DNA of 64,000 bases, taken from assembly GCA_021229015.1 (NCBI GenBank), contig CM037780.1, positions 62,677,323-62,741,322 on the forward strand, written 5' to 3'. Made by a program: the position numbers and the translations under genes. How positions within the stretch are numbered: position 1 is the stretch's first letter; each line of letters starts with the position of its first letter. Positions 46,076 through 60,600 of the stretch are shown piece after piece. This DNA comes from Solen grandis (Eukaryota; Mollusca; Bivalvia; Adapedonta; Solenidae). The notes under the pieces are model-generated. The model did not search any database, had not been told where the DNA came from, and was given only the letters and a program-made list of their open reading frames with translations.

Positions 46076-48355
46076 TTCTTTTTTCATAATACTTATTTTT
46101 TTTTTTTTATAATTTTGGGTTTTATATTTAGAATATTTTAATTCTAGTTTTTATACTTACATTTTTTATATAATTATTTATAGAGAGGTCGATTTTTCTA
46201 ATATGAGGGCCCTGCCCATAGACAGGTTCAGTTATAAGGTCAAAACAGTAGAAATATGAGGGGGGAAGTATGTTTAATGTAAGCCGTCATTTGTTTTTAA
46301 TCTTTTCTTGTTAGAGTCTTCAAATGACTGTAGTGTCTCTAGTCGCATCTGTATGTCACAACTCAGAAAGTACTTTAGGGATTGAGTTTATACTTTATTC
46401 AATGGTCAAACTTTACTTACCAAGAACAATAACTCTACCTTGCTTTATCCCTATTACTTACTTGTATGGCGAAATTATGTTTTTCTAGAACATATTTTAA
46501 TCAAAGCCCTGAAGGTACTGAAGTTGTGTGTGTCTCAAGTGGAAGAGGGTTTGACAAGCTGCAAATATTCAGGGTAATTTAGTTCTTCCAAATATTTAAC
46601 GTTTATTAAAACAATGAACAATTGTTAATTGAAAGCTATTTAAATATAGGGGGAGTAAGAGTGGCAATTTGCTAATTGTTATCAACATGAAGCTATATTA
46701 AATCAGTCTGTTGAAGCAAATGGTGCGTTCATCTAATGACCATGTTAGTGCAACAGCAAATGGTGCATTCATCTAATGACCCATGTTAGCGCAACATTAA
46801 AGCAGGGTTATTGGCACTGTGCGAAAATTTGACCTCCGTTTATAAAATTTACTGTGATAAACAAAAGAAATGAAACAGTGATGTTCTCTTAGCGCTTTGA
46901 TTTGTATTACCGAGCAACAGCACAGTTTCTATTTATAGGTGCAACTCAGTGGCTCTCTACTGTTTTTAGTAACTTCGGATAGCAGATATACACCTGTATC
47001 AGCCATTCTATAGAGCAATAAATAACCCCTGGAGATATCTCTGATGTATCTGAGATAGCTAGATGTGATTATAAGGAGGTTATACAGATTTTTATCATAA
47101 TTCAAGCTTTTTATTTGGACCATTGATACACCACTAATTATTAAATAACTGAAACCTGCACATCCACCATCCAAATTCAGACAGGAGCCTTTGTATTCGA
47201 AAAAAACTGTATTCCTCCACATGGTAAAGTGAGTTACGCAACATCCTAGGGAAAATAGTTCTTCTGTGCTTTTATACTACATATAATTATTGTGTCCCGT
47301 AAATATTTATTTTTTACTCAAAATCGAGTTTTCACTACTTTGGCTGAATCTCAGCATATCTGTATTGTAGAATTCTGTTCAATCATTCGGTCATTCATAG
47401 AAAATTTAGAGGTTATTCAGTTTTAAATGTAGAGAAATGGACCCTCAGAATGTAGGTACTGTACTAAAAACTATTGAAGGCATGGATATCATTCTTTACA
47501 CATGGGAAGGATGTGAAGTGACAAAGAACAATAACTTTATCTTGTCCCATTTTCTTGCTTTTCTATTAAATTTATTTCTCTCTGCAGCAAATTCATGAAA
47601 AGAGGATCAATACTAAGAACCACTATTCCTTATCCATTTTTTTTTTTAATTTGACAGAGACCAATAAATAAAATAATCTGTCTTACCTGCTGTTTTAATA
47701 AGATTTAACTTCTCTGATTTTCTACATGCATACCACAAAAAAATTAAAGGGATTGACTTTATAATTCACACATTTTAACTTTCGCTTCTGATAGTGCTCT
47801 CAATGCTTTGATTAACCTTAGCAACTAATATCCTTCTTCCTGCACAGCATATAATATGGGTACATAGTTTAACAGTTAGGGATTGCAGGGTGTTCAGATT
47901 CACACCTTTTTTATCATCAACTGTCAAGAGGTACCATGTGGACTAAGTAGCTTGGGTAACCTGACCATCTTTTACTTTTTAACCCCCACGCATATCCCAA
48001 TATGTTTTAGTATTGAACGTTTGCCATTATCATAGAAGAAGAGGGGATGCAAACCTGCATTAACCTGATAAGATAAGACCATTTATCATGGTTCTTAGTG
48101 TCTCATCAATACAGATGAATAGATATTTATTTTGGATCAATTCATTTTTTTATTGCATCACTTGAAAATGAGTATACTCACTTTCTTTTTACTTCTAAAG
48201 AAAGAGTCTGGGAGTGATACCCTAGCTCTTTTTGTGAATTGACCCCCTGGTTATTTCACTTGCCTGTGTATTACCCAAATGATAATATAAAATATATGAT
48301 TGAATAGCTTATTATTTAGTGTTAAAATCATCCATATATATATGAAGATTTGTTA
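46076..48355. other. Intergenic DNA, nothing recognised
   Basis: AT-rich. A short direct duplication (aaatggtgcrttcatctaat, about 46720-46800) is the only structure noticed. Confidence 0.45.
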
Positions 48356-48357
48356 AA

Positions 48358-48530
48358 GTGGTCTGGTAGCTCAGTTGATAAAGTACCCACCTTATAAGCG
48401 AGTGGTTCTAGGTTTGAGTCCCTGTCTGGCTGCATTGTTTTCACTTGGTGAAAATTAAAGAGGGGCAAGATGTGGCATAGGCTGTCATTCAGGCCTAGCT
48501 CTGAGGCACCGTCAAATAAAATATAAACGA
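48358..48530 (+). mobile_element. tRNA-headed SINE
   Basis: ggtctggtagctcagttgat then aaagtacccaccttataagc and ggttctaggtttgagtccct give A- and B-box-like elements. The acceptor ends do not pair, so it is not a functional tRNA gene. A short body (gcaagatgtggcataggctg, gaggcaccgtcaaataaaat) follows. Confidence 0.5.
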
Positions 48531-48640
48531 ATGCTTGTCTTAAATAACTTATTCAGCTTTCAAGTAACTACATGTGTTATGACTCCAGATGAACATTGAA
48601 ATCACTGTTTGGAAAACCTGTCTTATTGCTTTAGTTATTT

Positions 48641-50247
48641 CAGTGTCCGACAAATCCTATGCCCGGAGCCCACGGGCTACCAAATTTGTTGCCTGGGCTA
48701 CCACCTCTTTTATGTTAGTAGCCCGCCGGGCTACTGCCATTTCCTGTGTCTGGTTGCCCGGTGTCATCAAGCCGTGTACCCCCTCTTACACATTATATTA
48801 TGTAATGAAAATACCTACTGTGATCACTGATAAGGTATCAATAAAAAGGTGGAGTCATTCGCCTGTTAGCCGTATCAATTGATCCAATCAATGTACGACA
48901 CTGATGCTTGCGGATTACTCGGATAATTTTCGTGGATGTTTGCAGACACTTTCGACAGGAAACGTTTTTCTGCTAATAAAACTGAGACCAATATTCGGCA
49001 ACATCTTGTATGCCAACACTATCCCAACTTGATGTAGGAAAAGTAAAAAGAAAACCATGAATATCCTCCAAAAGTAAATTTTAAGTTCTATAGTATATTT
49101 TCCGTCATAAACAGACGCCATATCTCGGCTTCAAGTGCACGACAATAAAACACATTTTTAACCAATTTTGAATGATTTTTTTCTCATATACAAAGTAAGA
49201 AATGACCATTCTAAGAATTTCTAGGCAATATAATCATACATTTGTTTTTAATTACTTATTTTACTCTGGTAATTGTAATTCTTTGATCACTGTCGCCGAT
49301 TATGTCATGGGTTTTTGCGGTTTTATTTTACATTTTTTTAAGTGAGCAAAAACATAGAATAAATGATTTAGCATCAAAATACACTTGTTAAATTAAAATA
49401 TGGGTGGAAAAAAAGCTCTCTAACAGTATCAAATCTGAAAATTGGCAAATAAAAACTGCAGTCCAGTTTTGTTCTATTATATGTGTTCAGAGAAGGTAAC
49501 TACAAATAAGTGAAATTAAAAAAAAAAAAAAAAAAAAAGGATGAGAAAATAAAAGTAAACAGTATTTAATTTATTTATATTTTTCATATATATATATTTT
49601 TTATTTGTATGTATTTTAACAAGTTATTTCCTTTACTTTGAGATGAATAATTATTCTAATTATATCTTATTACTACATAGTAAAGTAGATCTTTAAGTGT
49701 ACATAATTATGTTAACATCAAGAACATATATGCAAAGTTAATTTCTGAATAAAATAAATATAAATGAGCATTTTAAATATATTTCTTATGTTCATTTTTT
49801 TTTTTAAATTCTTACCATGAAAATTTTGTTTTTCATTTCAGTGTGATTGTAAAATGTGAATATGCTATGCAAAACATACATTTTCTTTGCTGATATACTT
49901 TAATGTCATAAGGCTTAGCTTTTGGAAAATGTAATGTTTATGCATGTAGGATTAATGGCCTGAGAGTTTTACATTCTACTTGATGATAAACATATAGGTA
50001 CATGGATGCTTTTCTGGTTAAACTAAAGTTCTCTGATACTGATGTTTTTGATTGATTCTAACATTTTAATTGTTCCCTCTGCTTTTTGTAATTGTAAAGT
50101 ACACATTGATAAAATAAACTGTATAAACACCGACTGAGTCTAAGCACTGCTGTACATTAGACTTTGTGAACAAATTTCTGGGCTACCAGTTGCCAAATCT
50201 GGTAGCCCACTGGGCTACCAGAATTTTTGAGAATTTGTTGGACACTG
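48641..50247. mobile_element. Inverted-repeat DNA element, about 1.6 kb, ends CAGTGTCCRACAAAT, GGGCTACC subterminal repeats
   Basis: Left end cagtgtccgacaaatcctat; the right end in reverse complement is cagtgtccaacaaattctca. Both ends carry several copies of GGGCTACC or its complement within about 100 bases. The middle is AT-rich and non-coding. The CAGTG start and repeated subterminal motif suggest a hAT-like non-autonomous element. A clear 8-bp target duplication is not visible. Confidence 0.5.
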
Positions 50248-51616
50248 TATTTATACAGTACATTTTCAAGTTCATTTTCTTTTTGTGTTTATTGAGCTAA
50301 AAAATTGCATGGTTTGTATGTAAACATTGATTTATCAGTAAAAAAGGTTAACTTGTAGATCCAGCATTTCTATTTTGTTTTATTCAGATTAATTGCATAA
50401 AAGCTAATAAATTGATTAAAAATGTGCATTTCTCATTTTTAACAGACAACAAAATAAGTTAAAACAATATTTTTATCAATTTCATTTTGGATGCACCAAA
50501 ATCAAAATATTTGGTGTAGTAACTGAGAATTCATGACAGACTTAAAACTTTATTTTAGTATTTTACTATTAGGCATGTCTACATTTTTTTTTCTCAATTT
50601 ATCCTGTCTGATGACCTGGTAAAAATTTTCATGCACTAAACACCAAGTTTTACTCATCTTTTTATCAGATAGATGGAATATTTCAGGTCTGATTTATTTT
50701 CAGAGATGTTTGTGTCATATTCCGTGTTTTGGAAAATGAATGAAAAGTACATAAAGTTATTCCTGAAATAAGCCCCCACAAAAATCCAAACCATTCCTAT
50801 AAGAACAAACTCTGTTATTATGAGTGTTTATTGAAAGTGGTTTATTTATAATCATGGGAGACAAAAGTACATGCATTTTTATTTAACCTTGAAAGCGCTA
50901 TATCTTCTGTTAATTTTTGGTAAATGTAACAAGTTAATTATGTTATCAAAAAATATGGTTGAAATAAATAAATATGATAAAGAAACTTCCCCAAAATGAT
51001 AAGAACTTTCATTCACAAAGCATTTTAAAAATAAAATAATCAAAAATGAAGATTTACTATCTGTAACTTTTTGTTTTGTTATAGTATGATAAATAAGTGT
51101 GATGTATATAGATATTTCATAATTTTTCAATATTTTCATACACTGTGTGTGTGAGTCTTACATATAAAAGATATTGTAAAAAGACTCAGTAAAATAGTAT
51201 ATGTGTCCAGAATATGACGTAGTAGTCATCATGCAAAACATTCAGCTGCTTCAGCACAAACTTTTGACTTTTGAGAATCAACTGCATACTCGTACATCCT
51301 GATTGGAGAATCTTAGTAATAGTTGGTGATAAAAACTAAATAGATTGATTCAGTTTTGAAATTTGACAGATTTTGATGGAAGTCCTTACAGCACATATTC
51401 TCTACCCCCACAACAAGTTTACTTTTTATTAGTTTTGGGTCAAGATATTTGACTGGTCATGTAAAAATAATTTTGTGTCATGTTTTCCCACATAAATATC
51501 AATATCTTGATAGAATTATTGCCGTATTTATATTTGGCCAAATTATTTTTGATGAATAAAAAGTAAGCAGTATTTTTATTTGAAGATGTTTAAGAACATT
51601 AATGTTATTTTTTCAG
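50248..51616. other. Upstream region of the right HERC1 gene, nothing specific recognised
   Basis: AT-rich. It must hold the end of a 5' intron, because an acceptor (ttattttttcag) precedes the ATG exon. The non-coding first exon and promoter were not identified. Confidence 0.4.
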
Positions 51617-51617
51617 A

Positions 51618-54600
51618 ATGAGTGCAGAGGGTAGAAATCAACTCAAGTTTTCGGATCATCTCAATTCCAAATGGGTGACAGACAACTGCGAGACTATTGC
51701 CACGTCCGCTGGTCTAGACACACTCTACTCCAAGCTACAGGCCAATAAAGAAGTCTGTCTGAACCTGCCTCATACCATTCATCTCAAGGGACCCAACATT
51801 CCAGATTTTGAATCGGACACCCCAACCAGCGATGAACAAGAAGATCTCATATCAGCCCTTTTGGCTAGCCAGTCAACACTTGCTGAAGTGGTGGTCACTA
51901 GCTCTCCATTTGCTCAGAATCTCCAGAAGAGGCTGGCTGTACTTCAGCGACTATACCAAGCAACATCCAGGATGTTTCACTCACAGACTATTGACAGAGC
52001 TGAGTATTTTATGTTTGAGGACCATAGAGACAGCGTGAATATTCAAAATGATTTGGCACCAGCGTCGGGGAATGAGGCCCTGATAGAGCTGGGAGTTCAG
52101 ACAGGGATTAGCTTGATCTTCTCTCTTCTGAAGCAAAACTGGCATTTATCCTCCACTGTTGGAGCTAGCAGTGTGTGCAATGATGTCTTAAACACAGCTC
52201 TGAACATTATCAAATCCTTACCCCCTCTCTCTCTAGCAAACGAATCAAAGATAACTTCTCTAGGTATAAAATCCTTGAATCAGACTACAACATTTTTGAA
52301 GAGCGTCTTCAACCCAAACTCAGGGGCAGATGCTGAGGGCAAACGTCTGTCCTCAGAGCTCATGCTGGCTATTGCCACTCAGCGAGGATCTCTCAGATGC
52401 TTGTTTGAGTGGGTAGAATTGGCCATGATGAAGTCATCAAGAGAAACACGGGGTGAAGCTGACAGTGGGGCAGAGAACAAAATTACTTGGCAGCTTTTTC
52501 GAAACCTTATTACTGAAATGATGAAGGCTGCAGTGAGTACAAATTTTATAAGATTTCATGATACATACATATTTTCAAGATTCTTTCTGGGCTTTCCCCA
52601 TACCCAAACTGTTCATCAATTCTAGAACTATTGAAGGAAACTTATATTTTGAGAATATTTGCCTAGTTAATATAAAAGAATTTAGTTTCATTTTCACTTT
52701 TTCACTGTAAATAACTGTTATAGGACTATTCTTATGTCATAATGGATATTCCTGGAATTTTGGGGGCCTTTTTTTTTTCTATACAAATTTATTTAGATGC
52801 TTTTTTTAAGTAAGTCTAAATATTTTTATAGAGCTCGACACATAAAAATATAATATTTGGTAATCTTTCATTCATTTTAGATATGTGTCATTATCTTAAT
52901 TAACTTTATGTTGCATATAATATTGCACTGACATTTATTGTGTAGGGTTTTCCAGAGATGAAGATTAACATAGATAACACAACAGATATAGACAGTGATG
53001 GAATGATACCCTCCTATCAGGCAGCCGTCTGTCTCCTACAGCAGGTAAGTCCATGCTCCCTCAACCTCATGAAAACCATTTCCTAATTGACGCTCGCTAG
53101 GTAGGATCTGATGACGTCACATGGAAGGTCAATTCAAATTGACCTTTGATTAGCCAATCAGATCACTTGCTTCAAAATGTTTGGGTATAACTTTGAGAAT
53201 ATTTACAAGTTAAGGGTAGTGAACAGAAATATTAATTTTGTTGATATCAGCAAGGTATTCCAGTTTTAAAATTCAAATTTTTTGAAACATGCATTCTTAC
53301 TGGACAATTTCAACAAACACTGGACAATTATATTACTAATATTTGTAATATAAAGGTTGACTTGAGACAATCTTTCACAGAATGTTGTCAGATCTTCATA
53401 GTGTAGCATAGTGAAAACAAAAAGCTGATTTTATGAGGTTGATGCTCCTCTTTACCATATCCACTCAAGAAGCTTAACCCTTTCCTTCATATAGGCTCAT
53501 TTTGACGCACTCAGTAGGTATCACATAAAGCCTGATCTGAGTCATAGAGGAAACCATGAAAAGACCTATGCGTACAACATAAAACCAGATCAGCTGCGAG
53601 TAACTTGCAGGCTGATCAGGTTTTATGCTGTTCGCTGCTCCTCAGTGGTCTGGAAATGAGGATTTTGTAATTAAGTTTGGTAAGGTTTAACTGGTTTTCT
53701 GCAGATCAGGCTTTATGTGGTACCTATTGAGTGCGTCAAAATGAGTCTATATGAGGGAAAGGGTTAATGTGGTATGTAATGAGTAGTAAAGAGTTGAGCA
53801 GGAAACAAGAGGAAGTAAGTGTTTAGTCCAGGTGACTACTAGAAGGAGGTCAAACATCTATATTTGGAAATTTGAAAAAGCTGATTATTCAGAACAGGTT
53901 GGTTGTTTACTATTGGTGGCAGCAAACTCACATTTTATTTTGTTCATTGTTTTTTTTACCAATCTTTGTTTTGATACTTTTCATTTTAGCCTTTTTTCAA
54001 CATAAATAAGCTTGAATTTATGTAGAATCCTTTGAAGTGAAATTCTTAAATTTTAGTTTGCTATAAGGTCTGGACTAAAAGAAGAAGAAGGTAGACGTTC
54101 ATACTTACCCATGTATTTATAGATTATGTGTTATGGATTCATGCCAATTAACGTAATGTTCATCATTTTGCACATGTATGAGCTGAAGTTACTAGGTACA
54201 TTATGTTACGATTTAAACTGAGACACAAATAAAGGATAAAACTTGAAACAATGCTTTTGTTTTGTTCCAATTAATCAACTTAGCCTGTAATATTTTGGTG
54301 CTGTGACAAGGATATAAAGCTGGGTTCTCATGGTCCTGGTCATGGCACCAAAATATTGTTAACATAATATTATGTGTAGTTTTTCCTTTCACCCCTATCC
54401 TAGTTCATGGAGAAAAGTTAATAATGTGTGTGTTGACAAAAGAGCTTAATGTTTTGTGTACAGCTGTACTACCTGGCAGAGGACTACAGTTCCTCCCACA
54501 ACCAGGGGAGCCTAGCTCCACCCGATGCCATGCCCAGCAGGCCACAGACCACCACCAGCTCCACTAACACTTCTTCCTCATCCTCCTCCTCCATCCTGGA

Positions 54601-57600
54601 GTGTTGTGATGTGTATGTGTGGGGTAGCAACAGCTGCCACCAGCTGGCTGAGGGATACCAGGATAAAGTCCTGGCTCCCAAACCTTCCACTGCATTTAGG
54701 GACTGTCCACAGGTAAGTGTTCGTCAAAACAGATGTTTTGTTGGTTATTAACTTTGACACATTCTCTCTGGTCTGCCAGAAATTAAGCTATCAGGAATAA
54801 AAACCAGTTACTAACTAATTTTTGCATTTTCAATCAGAATATTCTATCCATTTTCACATTAGAATGAGTAAAATTCCAGGTTTTTAGTTTGAAGGTGCCA
54901 ACAGTAATGATATTTGATCTATATGTTCTTTGTCAGTGGTCACATACAAATTGAATATCACTGTACTTAATGAAATACTGCACACACATTTATATAGACT
55001 TAAGAATACTATATCAGCCCTTTCCCTCGTAGAGGACACCATGAAAAGACCTATGCGAACAGCATAAAACCAGATCAGCCTGCGAGTAACTCGCAGGCTG
55101 ATCAGGTTTTATGCTGTTTGCTGCTCCTCAGTGGTCTGGAAATGAGGATTGTGTAATTAAATCTGGTAAGGTTTAACTGTGGTTTTCTGCAGATCAGGCT
55201 TTATGTGGTACCTATTGAGTGCGTCAAAATGAGTCTATATGAGGGAAAGGGTTAACAAACAGCTCTTGTTGTGATACTGTTTGTGAGCAGTTGACCTAGC
55301 CATGAACGGGAAAGGAGGGGCTTAAATTTCCGCTGTTGCCAACTGGAAAGGTGCATTATCTGTCACTGTTCTCTGTATATGACTCATTTGATTTTAAAAG
55401 GTGTCAGTGCTCATCCTTATACTGGTTTACCTGCCATGTTTCAGCTAGAGGCTGGACAGTTTTGTACCTTTGTTATCACCAAGGAGGGTCATGTAAATGC
55501 CTGTGGGAAGGGCAGCTATGGGCGACTGGGTCTAGGTGACTCCACAAACCAGGCAGTTCCTCGGAAGCTTAACTTCTCCATGGATCGTTGTATGAGGTCC
55601 ATTTCCTCATCCAAAGGATCAGATGGACACACGCTGGCTCTAGCCAGGACTGGAGAGGTCTTCAGCTGGGGAGATGGTCAGTATCTTATACCTAAGGGTA
55701 TGAAGTTGTCACTTGTATTGAACTATGGTTATCGCAGACAGTCATGAATATTCTAATCCAAAGATAATTGTTTCCTCCCAAGACACATATAAAAATTTGT
55801 TTTCCATTTTGTCTGACCATAAATGCTTAATATAATTAGTTAATTGCATAGGGCTTTGAATTTGAAGGTCTTGTTAAAGAGCGTAATGAAGTCATGTCAG
55901 GAGACTTCTGATACTTAAAGAAAAAGTGGAGGATAGTGCGAGAAGTGTGAGAAATTCACTAAGCTATGAAAGTCGAATTACATTTAAACAGATGCATGTG
56001 TTAATTTTGTTTTGGAGTTAACTGTTTCTCTAACAGTAATTCAGTCATAAAGTATTGTCCGGACTGTGACCACTTAGCCAAGGAGCCCCCTCCCAAAAAA
56101 AACCCCACAAAAAACAACAACAACAAAACGTGACACATTGGCAAACAGAGCAGATTCCAATCAGACAGCTCTCAAGGAGAATAATCTATTTTTTCATATA
56201 CCAGTTTAAGCTCTGACAATAGATTAATATTCATCAAGTCATAAATTCAAATATAAGTGTTAATGAGGCAAAGGGTTAATTACCAAGTTTAGACATGTCC
56301 TAGAAGAGGAATGTGTGGGATGAATTTTTGTATTGCTATATACTTTCAGGTGACTATGGTAAACTAGGTCACGGCAACAACTCTACACAGAAGTTCCCAA
56401 AACTGATACTTGGTCTCTGTGGCATTGTAAGTTTTTTTTTTGTAAGAATTATTTATTGAAACTTGCAAATTTGATTAAACGCCTATTTCTACATATAAAA
56501 TACATAATCAGTGGCGTTGTACAATGAAAATGATAAAAACTGATGAGATATACATTTGTATATTATATGTTTAATGAAATAATATTTCTAAATTTTATGA
56601 AGTTTAGCACAGTAAAGAGCATTTTATGAAGATAAACTGAACTTTGAATTATTTTTATTTTTAAGCATTTTAATTTGAAGTCATAGAAACTATTGTCGTT
56701 AAGTATGTGTTCGATGTACCAGAACTGTGAACTTTATGTATAGATTTTGAAGGGAAAAAATGAGATAATTTTCTTTGTATGCTTGAAACCCATGTTTGTT
56801 CCCAGTAAAATTTGTAGACTATATAATCAATGCTTGACTTTAATACAAGTACAGTTGTTTCACCCTGGTAAGTTTTTTACCCCTGTTTCTTTGATTGCCA
56901 CAGTTGGTGAGGCAAGTATCAGCTGGTTTTCGTCACAGTGCAGCTGTTACCAGTGATGGAGATCTGTACACATGGGGAGAGGGCGACTATGGACGACTTG
57001 GTGAGTACAGTAAAACCTAGGAATAAAGACCATCTTATATAAGGACCACCTCAATTTGTTTAAGGACCATCCCTCTGTTAAGTCCAGTAAAGCCTCATAT
57101 GAAGACCACTTAATGTAGGCCAGTTGATCAGAGTTTCTATGGTACAATAAAATATCTAAAAGAAATTTTATACACGCAATAAAGTCAAAAATTGATTATT
57201 CTAAAAAGAATAATATAAGAAAAGTTCTTTAATTTTGGTATTCATATAAAACAAGAAGGTTACTTAACATAACCCTTCAGATAAAATATTTGATATAGTT
57301 TCAATGGGTTTCTGCACCTCAATAGATTTTAATGATACAAATTAAGATATATATATGAAACAAAACATACTGAGTTAATACATTGTTTAAATATAGACTG
57401 AGACAGAGAATATATATATAGATGTTATAAGTTAAGTTGTGTTGGTACCAGGCCATGGAGACAGCAGCAGTAAGAACCAGCCCTGCAAGGTGAAGGACTT
57501 GCCCCCAGTGTGTCAGGTGGCATGCGGAAGCTCCCACACCCTGGCCCTGTCCATGGACTGCAAGACGGTCTGGTCCTTTGGCAGTGGAGACAGCGGTTAG

Positions 57601-60600
57601 TTCCTCTTATATTTTTACTCTATGTTTATATATCTGCTTTACATTGCAAATTAGGAGCAGTGCTGGCATCGGGCATACCTGGTCCTGTCAGGCCTCTTCA
57701 TTTCAGCTAATGGTACTTGGTAGTAACAGTACTGCATAGTGCTAGACCTGCAAGTGATCATTCTGTTACTCCTTACATTGCCCTTTGGATTATTTGAAAA
57801 GCCTCACCACTATTTGCAGCCCCACTAGGTAATGTTTTTTTTTTACCAGTAGAAACTCTCGTACTTAAGGCACTTAGACAAACCTTTACCAACTTAAGAT
57901 TTTAGATCTCCAACTAAAGAGTACTCATTTCTGTAAGCAGCATTATGACTTGTCAACATACCTCTTAAGAATATCCTTATAACAATAAATTGCTCAACAA
58001 ATACCCCATGGCAGACGGGACATATGTAATAGGCAGTCGTGCGTATCCGACAGCTGTGACATACCAAAGACTTAAAAAAGGGTACTGTTTTAGCTCCTTT
58101 GCTTGGCACTCAGCGAATAAGAGTTAATGCAGGACTAGTTGGCCTGGTGTCAGGATAATGTGACTGGGTTTGGTATCATGCTACATGTCTAGGGCGTGAT
58201 ACTGCAGTGTGGCAGCACTATATCTGTCTCAAGTAGACATTGTCTCCAAATGACTGAAATACTGTTGGTGGGATGTTAAACCCCACAAACAAACAATATA
58301 GTGGTGTTGTATGGTGGGGGAATCTTAGTCATCTTCAGGGATACTTGTAGTTGGCTATGTACTCTTGAAGATATTGAATAACATTTTGTGATGTACACAA
58401 TGACATGCACATGTAAAAATGTGCCAGTAAGTGGGGGAATATACACTTTGAATGTAAGACTGTTATCCTATGAAGTAAGCTTATTTGCATACAGAACATG
58501 ATATCTTTCTGCATTTAATATACACTAAGAATTGTTCAGAGGCCGACAGCTAAACAACACAGTACTATGGGACAAGTGTTTTGCTCCAAGACAATTTTCT
58601 TTTCTATGCAAAAAGTAATATTTGTATGGTCACAAAGGTTCCTGCAGTATCAAGTCAATTGAATAAGAGTGAGGGGCTGCTAAACCCAGGTGGAAGCCTA
58701 TAGAAGTTTTTAATAATAATTGCAGTTGAATGTGGTTTTTGAAAATTAAAAGCTGACTGCCTTAAACAAGTTGATTGATAAGCAGAGGTGCTAACAAAGA
58801 TTTACTCTGAATAATATGTGCTGTTTGTCTGAGAATTCAAAGTATAGGGGTTACTTAAGATGGAAGGACATTTTATCAAGTGGCATGTTTTATATGTGTG
58901 AATATATTGTGTGATGACAGGGAAGCTGGGTCATGGTGACACGTGTCGGCAGTACAAACCCAAGGTGATAGAGCTCCTGTCAGGGGTGGGAATTCGCAAG
59001 GTGGCCTGTGGATGTCACTTCTCTCTTGCCCTCGCCATGACAGGACAGGTGCGTGCTTTTAACCACATTATCATGTGTTTGAATTGCTAAACCAATGAAA
59101 GCACCCAGGAATTTATCATGTGCACTTTTTATTTCAGTTGATTCTCTCACAATTTTAAGGGCATGGTTATAGCAAGTTCAGTAATTGAGCAGTTACTTAT
59201 GATAATAAGGCATTTCTATGTTTCAGGACACCCCAAAACTGAACATGTTATTTCTAATGACTCTTAATTTTGGGATTAGATTACATTCTTCAATCACTTC
59301 ATATATTTATAACATTTTTAGTTGAAGCCAACATTGAAAATATGTTTATTTGCCATGCTTTGACTGCTTCAACAGAAGTGGTATGGATTCAAAATTATTT
59401 TATTATCAGACAGACATTTTTTTTTTTTTAGTCCTCCCATTTCTCTTTTTTTGGTCTTTTTAGCTCACCTGAGCACATGTGCTCAGGATGAGCTTTTAGG
59501 ATCGATGAATGTCCGTCGTCCGTCCGTCTGTCCGTCCGTCCGTCCGTCCGTCCGTCCGTCCGTCGTCCACAATTTGTTCGTTTGCACTCTAGCATCTTCA
59601 TTTTAAAAGCAATTATCTTAAAACTTTAAAACAATGTTTAAACCTAAAATCACGGCCAAGTTTGATTATGGCTGATATCGTACCATTACGTCAGGAGTTA
59701 TGCCCCTTTTAATATTAAAAAATGCCATATTTCAATTGTTTACACTCTAGCATCTTCATCTTTTGAGCAATCCTCTTCAAACTTTATGGCAATGCTTATG
59801 ACCTAAGTCTCGATTGAGTTGATTATGGCTGAGATTCATCAATTAGGTCAGGAGTTATGCCCCTTTTAATATTCAAAAAATGCCATATTTCACTTTGTTT
59901 ACACTCTAGCATCTTCATCTTTTGAGCAATCATCTTCAAACTTTATGGCAATGCTTATGACCATAATGTCTCGATTGAGTTTGATTATGCTGAGATCGTT
60001 TAGGTCAGGAGTTAAGCCCCTTTTAATATAAAAAAATGCCAGATCACTTGTTTACACTCTAGCATCTTCATCTTATTCAAATTATGACAAGTTTGAGTTC
60101 GATTAATGCTGAGATCCGTCAATTAGTTCAGAAGTTATGCCCCTTTTAATATTCAAAAAATGCCAGAAATCACTTTGTTTACACTCTAGCATCTTCATCT
60201 TTTGAGCAATCATCTTCAAACTTAATGACAATGCTTATGACCATAAGGTCTCGATTGAGTTCGATTATGGCTTAGATCCGTCAATTAGGTCAGGAGTTCA
60301 GGAGTTATGCCCCTTTTAATATAAAAAAAAGCCATATTTCACGTTGTTTGCACTCTAGCATCTTCCTTTTTTTAGCAATCATCTTCAAACTTTATGACAT
60401 TGTTAATGACCATAATGTCTCGATTGAGTTCAATTGTGACTGAGATAGGTCATTTAGGTCAGGAGTTATGTCCCTTTTAATACAAAAAATGCAAGATTTC
60501 ACTTTGTTTATTCTCTACCAACTTCATTTTTTTAACAATCATTTTTAAACTTTAAGACAATGTTTATGCCCATAATCTCACAATCGGGTTCAATTATAAC

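Noticed and set aside
48358..48435. A tRNA gene with anticodon near TAT
   Set aside because: Internal promoter boxes are present but the acceptor stem does not pair and a SINE body follows.
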